NCBI RefSeq assembly: GCF_003096035.1
Contig: NZ_CP029186.1
Coordinates: 2,772,001-2,836,000, forward strand
Length of the DNA stretch: 64,000 bases
From: Flavobacterium album
Lineage (GTDB): Bacteria; Bacteroidota; Bacteroidia; Flavobacteriales; Flavobacteriaceae
Direction: 5' to 3'
Part shown: positions 59,333 through 64,000 of the stretch, one piece after another
Position numbering within the stretch: position 1 is the stretch's first letter
Layout of the letters: the number at the start of each line of letters is the position of its first letter
Notes under the pieces: generated by a model
What the model saw: the letters and a program-made list of their open reading frames with translations, nothing else
Database searches by the model: none
What the model was told of the DNA's origin: nothing
Program-made: the position numbers and the translations under genes

Positions 59333-60392
59333 TTAGAATTTCACGTTGAACCGCATAACACGATTATAATCGAACAGCACATCAATGTAACGGATGTTCT
59401 TGCTGTCTATTACATATTCAAATTCAATAGTGTCACCATCCCTTTTGAAAGGGATGTGATGCTCTATTTCTTCCATTTCTGTTTCTCCTGAATCCTCATC
59501 GACTATTTTGCGGTAACCGGATTTGTCTTTTATGTTGGTATTTATCTGCAAGATCTCCGGGTCTGCTTTATAGTTTATCTTGAAGTGTATGGTATCGCCA
59601 GGCTTCGCATGTAATACTCCCGATTTTGGTTCAATAATTTCCAGGTACGGTAATTGATCGCCCTTTATATACGCATTATCCCTATAACGTTCCTTTGTGT
59701 AGTCCGAATCATTGAGGTATATTTCCTCTGATGGGAAATGGTTACGGTATAACTTATCCGCAGGAATCAGCCAATAATAATCATTAAACCTTTTGTGGAA
59801 ATTTTCAAGCTTTCCTTTTTCATCGTGTGTGCAGTATCCCGATCCCCACGTAACATCAAAATAGTAAAAATGCCCATCAACAAGTATGGCATTCCAGGCA
59901 TGATCATGTTTCCCCATTTTTCCTACCTGCCCGGGTTCCTGCTTTGTGTACCCCGAAACTACCGAACTTTGTATTCCCGCATTGTTGCATAAACGTTTGA
60001 ATAAACGGGCATACCCTTCACAAACAGCCTTTTTGTCTTTAATTACTTTATGTAAAAAATTGTCTTCCCATTTTTTATATATGGTGCCACAATCTTTGCC
60101 ATTTTTACATTTTGGGAATTCTGTTTTTTTATTACGGTTGACAAATTTATAATCATACGCAACATTATCAGCTATCCATACAAATGGCCCTGACTTTATC
60201 AAGGTCGGAATTATAGTTTTTTGTCAGTTCAGAAGAAAGAACCTCAAGGTTGTTTTTGTATTTAACCGTTTTGGCGTAAGAATCTATAGCCGTTTATTTA
60301 TTGTAGGGAGGATGTGATACAATATCATTTTGCGAATAAGCATAACAGCAAATAACCAAAAATACAGGCAGGAAGAATTTTAATTTTAGCAT
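59333..60392 (-). pseudogene. Secreted transglutaminase-like protein gene, broken at the 5' end
   Basis: The intact 3' part (59333-60202) encodes a transglutaminase-like domain: catalytic Cys in KKAVCEGYARLF, His in HDHAWNAILVDG, Asp in YYFDVTWG, then a beta-rich C-terminal region. The real start is the ATG at 60392, with a signal peptide (MLKLKFFLPVFLVICCYAYS) in another frame. That frame meets a TAA 33 codons in, continues as TAIDSYAKTVKYKNNLEVL... DLDKVRAI, and then must shift by one base near 60190 to rejoin FVWIADNVAYDY. The total length (1060 bp) is one base over a multiple of three. Its ATG overlaps the mtnN stop (ATGCTAA). Confidence 0.8.
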
Positions 60393-61162
60393 ATACCGCT
60401 ATGATTTGCAAGCAAATGCTCTATGACCAACACTGAATACTGACTCGAAACTTTTTGAATGAACTTCGGAAAATCAACGTGCGATTTTTCATCGGCAGTA
60501 TCGGATATCGTCCTGATAACGGTAAACGGTATTTTATGCTCATAGCATACCTGTGCCACAGCAGCGCCTTCCATTTCAACACAAAGCACAGTGGGCAACG
60601 CTTCATTCAGCTCCTGTTTTTGCAAATCCGACGAAAAGAACTGGTCACCGCTGGCAATATCGCCAATATGGAGGTTAGGAGTGTTTATACCGAATTCATC
60701 AAGAACATTTTTGCCAATTGTATCGTGCAGGATACCGTTAGTTATTAACGGAGTGACCGCATGCCTGGCACGATCGAGTTGTCCTTCGCCACATTCCAGG
60801 TGCGTAAGGCCAAGCAGCGGGATCTCAAACCGGCTCATCAGCGGGCGTGCATCCAGGTCATGCTGTATGAGCTTTTTTGCAATGATGATATCGCCAATTT
60901 TCAGGGTAGGGTCTATGGCTCCGGCAACCCCGGTAAAAATAAGTTCGGTAATTTTATAGATGTGGATGAGCGTCGCAGCAGTAGCCGATGCTGCTACTTT
61001 GCCCCAGCGTGAAAAAACCACGACTGTCCTGATGCCGTTAATGGTTCCTGAAGTATAGCTGCGCATCCCGATAATGGCACGTTGCGGATTTTCCAATAGG
61101 GAAATCACACCATCTATCTCTTCGGGCATGGCACCCATAATGCCTATTATACGTTCGCTCAT
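60386..61162 (-). CDS. mtnN: 5'-methylthioadenosine/S-adenosylhomocysteine nucleosidase
   Basis: A 258-residue MTAN. It splits methylthioadenosine and S-adenosylhomocysteine to adenine and a thio-ribose. Motifs: MGAMPEEI at the N terminus, FTGVAGAIDPTLKIGD, CVEMEGAAVAQV and IRTISDTAD with the catalytic Asp. It is slightly longer than the E. coli enzyme (232 residues) because of an insert around 105-135. It sits in a run with the DUF6438 lipoprotein and the broken transglutaminase gene. Confidence 0.94.
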   Translation of the reverse strand: MSERIIGIMGAMPEEIDGVISLLENPQRAIIGMRSYTSGTINGIRTVVVFSRWGKVAASATAATLIHIYKITELIFTGVAGAIDPTLKIGDIIIAKKLIQHDLDARPLMSRFEIPLLGLTHLECGEGQLDRARHAVTPLITNGILHDTIGKNVLDEFGINTPNLHIGDIASGDQFFSSDLQKQELNEALPTVLCVEMEGAAVAQVCYEHKIPFTVIRTISDTADEKSHVDFPKFIQKVSSQYSVLVIEHLLANHSGIC

Positions 61163-61178
61163 ATCGTTAACGTAGAAA

Positions 61179-61718
61179 TTATTTTAAGCCATTTTGTTCT
61201 TGAAGTCTGCCAGGGATTTCAACCGGCCCATAGAGCGAACTAAGGATATTAAAATCAAAACCATTCATTGAAGTTGTGGGTTCCAGTTTGACTTTTTCAG
61301 GGGTTTTACCTATAAATGAAACTACTGCCTCAAGGCCTTCCGGCAGCATGGACGATTGCGACCTGATATATTTCATCTTGTTGTCATGGAATATCTTCAA
61401 TGCTGTTGCTTCGTCATCGACAGAGCCAATATAAGAACTGTCGAGTTCCCTGAAGCGTATTTTTTCAAATTTAATATTGATGGAATCCCAGAGTCCGCGA
61501 CTTATTTTAGCAGTATATAATCCTTCGTAGCCTGTATTGTGGACACCTTCATAATAGCAGGTAAGAGAGCTGTCTATCGTGATCACTTCTACTGGGCATG
61601 TTCCGTAACAGCCACCTCTTGCCAATACAATTTTGGTTATAGCATTATGCCTGGCAGTGTCTTTGCAACCCGATAGCAGTAACACTGAAAATATAAGCAG
61701 GTAAAATTTAGAACTCAT
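61179..61718 (-). CDS. DUF6438 lipoprotein
   Basis: A 179-residue protein with lipobox LSGC. The family signature LARGGCYGTCPVEVITID follows the mature N terminus; the two Cys probably form a disulfide. The remainder matches DUF6438 (envelope proteins of Bacteroidota, unknown role). It lies 16 bp upstream of mtnN on the same strand. Confidence 0.85.
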   Translation of the reverse strand: MSSKFYLLIFSVLLLSGCKDTARHNAITKIVLARGGCYGTCPVEVITIDSSLTCYYEGVHNTGYEGLYTAKISRGLWDSINIKFEKIRFRELDSSYIGSVDDEATALKIFHDNKMKYIRSQSSMLPEGLEAVVSFIGKTPEKVKLEPTTSMNGFDFNILSSLYGPVEIPGRLQEQNGLK

Positions 61719-61745
61719 GAAAAAAATATTGACCTGTTACAATAT

Positions 61746-63239
61746 CTATGACTGGCTCGCTTCTTCAGGCTTTGTTTCCTCAGTTACAAGTTTTTTCGGG
61801 TCATACCCAAAAAGATGGTTCTCCTTAATGATCTCTGCTATACCGGCTGGCAGCATACTTTCCCAGCCTGTCTTGCCTTTGCTTATCATCTTGAGCACTT
61901 CGCGCGAGAATATGCTCAGGTGGTCTTCTTGTACATCGGTAATATCTACCACCTTGCCATTGAATTTGAAGAACTTGTAGAGCTCTTTCATTCGCGGATG
62001 TACTTTCAGGTTTTCAGAGTCGATAATGTTGCCTTCTTCATCTTTCATTGGATATAAGAAAACTTTAAGGTCACGGTAAAAAAGCTTACCAAACGCTTCC
62101 AGTATGCCTCCGCTAAGGTGGCGGTAGTACTTTTCATCAAAAATATCCACAAGGTTACTTACGCCCATAGCCAGTCCCATACGGGCTTTGGTGTACGCCG
62201 AAAAATATTCTACTACCTTATAGTATTCCTGGAAGTTGGATATCATAACCGTTTGTCCCAGAGAGCATAAAAGTTCGGCTCTGTCCATAAAGTCGCGTTC
62301 GTCAATCTCGCCTTCAGAGCGCAGGTTGGAAAGTGTAATTTCAAAAACCACAAGGGCTTTGTCTTTGTCAACTTTATTTTCTTCAAGGAACATCTTATAT
62401 GATTTCTCATACATGTCCATGTTCACTTTGGTTACCGGCCTGAAGCTTCCCCTTAAGGCAAGGATGTTCTTTTTGTAAAGCACTGCCGCGGGAAGCACGT
62501 TGTGGCCCTGTGGGTCGAACATTACAGCATCAGTCATGCCGTTTTTTACCAGTTGGAGGCTCATCAGCCTGTTGTCTACATCGGCAAAGCGCGGCCCGGA
62601 AAAGTTGATGGTGTCAATTTCGAGCTGGTCTTTATCCAGGTTATCATACAGGTAACGCAGGAGTTTTTTTGGCTCGTTATATTTATAGAATGCACCGTAA
62701 ATTAAGTTGACACCCAGTATACCAAGGGTTTCCTGCTGCAGGCGCGCATCATTCTCTTTAAAGCGTATATGCAGTATAATTTCGTTATAATCTTCATCGG
62801 GCTCCACCTGATATTTGATGCCTACCCATCCGTGGCCCTTAAACTGCTTCGCGAAATCTATTGTAGCAACGGTATTAGCATAGCTGAAAAACACTTTGCT
62901 CGGATGTTTGTCACGCTTTAGGCGCTGCTCTATGATCCTCACTTCGTGGGCCAGCATTTTCTTAAGGCGGCTTTCGGTAACATAGCGCCCGTCTTCTTCC
63001 ACGCCATATATGGCATCGCTGAAATCTTTGTCATAGGCCGACATCGCTTTGGCTATAGTGCCCGATGAGCCGCCCGACCTGAAGAAATGCCGCACAGTTT
63101 CCTGGCCAGCGCCGATCTCTGAAAAAGTACCGTAAATATTCTCATTAAGATTGATGCGGAGCGCCTTATCTTTTACCGAAGGGATATGCTCAATTATCCT
63201 GTCGCCTTTTAGTGTAATATCGGCATCTGTTAATTTCAT
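61746..63239 (-). CDS. Conserved Bacteroidota protein of unknown function
   Basis: A 497-residue soluble protein. I recognise it as a family conserved across Bacteroidota and often labelled nicotinate-nucleotide adenylyltransferase, but no HxGH nucleotidyltransferase motif is visible, so that name is doubtful. The N-terminal segment ENIYGTFSEIGAGQETVRHFF is highly conserved in appearance; GVNLIYGAFY and NGMTDAVMFDP are further recognisable blocks. Large, soluble and housekeeping-like in codon use. A candidate promoter is 20 bp upstream of its ATG. Confidence 0.8.
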   Translation of the reverse strand: MKLTDADITLKGDRIIEHIPSVKDKALRINLNENIYGTFSEIGAGQETVRHFFRSGGSSGTIAKAMSAYDKDFSDAIYGVEEDGRYVTESRLKKMLAHEVRIIEQRLKRDKHPSKVFFSYANTVATIDFAKQFKGHGWVGIKYQVEPDEDYNEIILHIRFKENDARLQQETLGILGVNLIYGAFYKYNEPKKLLRYLYDNLDKDQLEIDTINFSGPRFADVDNRLMSLQLVKNGMTDAVMFDPQGHNVLPAAVLYKKNILALRGSFRPVTKVNMDMYEKSYKMFLEENKVDKDKALVVFEITLSNLRSEGEIDERDFMDRAELLCSLGQTVMISNFQEYYKVVEYFSAYTKARMGLAMGVSNLVDIFDEKYYRHLSGGILEAFGKLFYRDLKVFLYPMKDEEGNIIDSENLKVHPRMKELYKFFKFNGKVVDITDVQEDHLSIFSREVLKMISKGKTGWESMLPAGIAEIIKENHLFGYDPKKLVTEETKPEEASQS

Positions 63240-63258
63240 AGCGGGGAATGATATATTG

Positions 63259-63266
63259 CAAAGTTA
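63259..63266 (-). promoter_or_regulatory. -7 element of the gene at 61746-63239
   Basis: TAACTTTG on the minus strand is an exact TAnnTTTG match, with a TTTG 23 bp upstream. Confidence 0.5.
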
Positions 63267-63299
63267 GCAAAACAAAGGCTTTTTTAAAACAAATAATGC

Positions 63300-63307
63300 T
63301 ATTTTTG
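63300..63307 (+). promoter_or_regulatory. -7 element of the metallo-hydrolase gene
   Basis: TATTTTTG is an exact TAnnTTTG match, 17 bp before the TTG start at 63325. Confidence 0.45.
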
Positions 63308-63324
63308 TAAAAAAATAACCTGTT

Positions 63325-64000
63325 TTGAAAGTATGGTTTTTAGGTACGGGAACCTCTCAGGGAATACCGGTCATCGGTTGTGATGACGCGGTATGCCGCA
63401 GCACAGATATGCGCGACAAACGCCTTCGCGTATCGGTGTGGGTGCATTGGGATAATTATTCCTATATCATCGACTGCGGGCCCGATTTCCGCCAGCAGAT
63501 GCTTGCCTCACAGTGTCCTAAGGTCGACGGCATCCTCTACACGCATGAGCATTCCGACCATACGGCCGGGCTGGATGATATACGGCCTTTCTTTTTTAAG
63601 CAGGGTGATATCCCTGTCTATGTCCATGAGCGGGTACTAAAAAACCTTCATAAACGTTTTGACTATATATTTACCCAGGAGGACAAATATCCGGGTGCGC
63701 CGTCGGTCACCGTTAACGAGGTAAAGGCCGGGCATGCTTTCCCTTTGGGAGATAAGATAGCTGACCCCATCAGTATAAAGCATGGCGACCTTGATGTTTT
63801 CGGCTACAGGATAGGCGATTTTGCTTACCTAACCGATATAAAATACATTGCGCCCGAAGAGGCCGAAAAACTGAAAGAGCTCAAAGTACTCGTAGTAAGC
63901 GCCCTGCGCCACGAGCCGCACGATACGCACTACAATCTTGAGGAAGCACTTGCCCTGGTGAGCGTGCTGAAGCCTGAACGTGCCTACCTTACGCATATCA
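63325..64000 (+). CDS. MBL-fold metallo-hydrolase, PhnP-like (3' partial)
   Basis: The frame starts at TTG 63325 (MKVWFLGTGTSQGIPVIGC) and runs off the right edge. The metal site is THEHSDHTAG (His-x-His-x-Asp-His), with FLTDIKYI-like and SALRHEPHDTHYN further on. The pattern fits the PhnP/phosphodiesterase group of metallo-beta-lactamase folds, which cleave cyclic phosphodiesters or short RNA. TTG is preferred because it gives the conserved N terminus; no ATG is in reach. About 225 residues are visible; the family usually has about 255. Confidence 0.9.
   Translation, partial: MKVWFLGTGTSQGIPVIGCDDAVCRSTDMRDKRLRVSVWVHWDNYSYIIDCGPDFRQQMLASQCPKVDGILYTHEHSDHTAGLDDIRPFFFKQGDIPVYVHERVLKNLHKRFDYIFTQEDKYPGAPSVTVNEVKAGHAFPLGDKIADPISIKHGDLDVFGYRIGDFAYLTDIKYIAPEEAEKLKELKVLVVSALRHEPHDTHYNLEEALALVSVLKPERAYLTHI

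Noticed and set aside
61746..63239. Annotation as nicotinate-nucleotide adenylyltransferase
   Set aside because: No HxGH or other nucleotidyltransferase motif is visible in the 497 residues.
63380..63640. 86-residue frame at the right edge
   Set aside because: It is out of frame with the PhnP-like metallo-hydrolase (from TTG 63325), which has clear family motifs and covers it.

Overview
The window looks like a stretch of chromosome from a member of the Bacteroidota, family Flavobacteriaceae. The evidence is a type IX secretion sorting domain at the left end, recurrent TAnnTTTG -7 promoter elements, weak or absent Shine-Dalgarno signals, a MutS2 without Smr domain, a probable sulfonolipid-type alpha-oxoamine synthase, and families found widely in this group (DUF4834, DUF6438, the 490-residue protein at 61746-63239). 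G+C is moderate, clearly above the low thirties usual for Flavobacterium. I see no rRNA, tRNA, CRISPR array, integrase or transposase. Gene order is mostly housekeeping, broken by small accessory genes and many short intergenic repeats. Layout: 0-9 kb holds the secreted adhesin-like protein (cut by the window edge), mutS2 with a DCC thiol oxidoreductase, ung, a transglutaminase-like membrane protein with a solute-binding-fold protein and a nucleoside phosphorylase, an eIF1/SUI1-like factor and a 2OG-Fe(II) oxygenase. 9-18 kb holds accessory proteins, two AraC regulators around a serine hydrolase and an NmrA-like reductase, a sirtuin, and an ECF sigma/anti-sigma pair. 18-29 kb holds trmH, a very AT-rich AbiC-like gene, a DEAD-box helicase, rdgB with three small membrane proteins, the alpha-oxoamine synthase facing a GNAT protein, and an outer-membrane protein. 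29-41 kb holds a YfhO/glycosyltransferase pair, a frameshifted MHS-type transporter, a polysaccharide deacetylase, and a SUFU-like/pentapeptide protein with a TPR partner. 41-51 kb holds exonuclease III, an ATP-grasp/CocE/lipoprotein/VOC run, two tail-anchored J-domain paralogues and a CPBP protease. 51-64 kb holds uvrA, a free-standing EF-Tu domain-III-like protein, DinB, LD-carboxypeptidase, a second ECF sigma with a structured leader and a 47-residue protein, nth and bcp with interlocked promoters, mtnN followed by a broken transglutaminase gene, and a 5' part of a PhnP-like metallo-hydrolase. DNA repair is well represented (MutS2, Ung, RdgB, ExoIII, UvrA, Nth). The most distinctive features are non-coding: a 145-bp palindromic MITE-like element in two inverted copies, two families of modular GC-rich elements with interchangeable hairpins, 7- and 8-base tandem arrays, and a stem-loop leader in front of a sigma factor. 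I found no multi-gene defence or other obviously new system; the best single candidates are the AbiC-like gene and the SUFU-pentapeptide/TPR pair.
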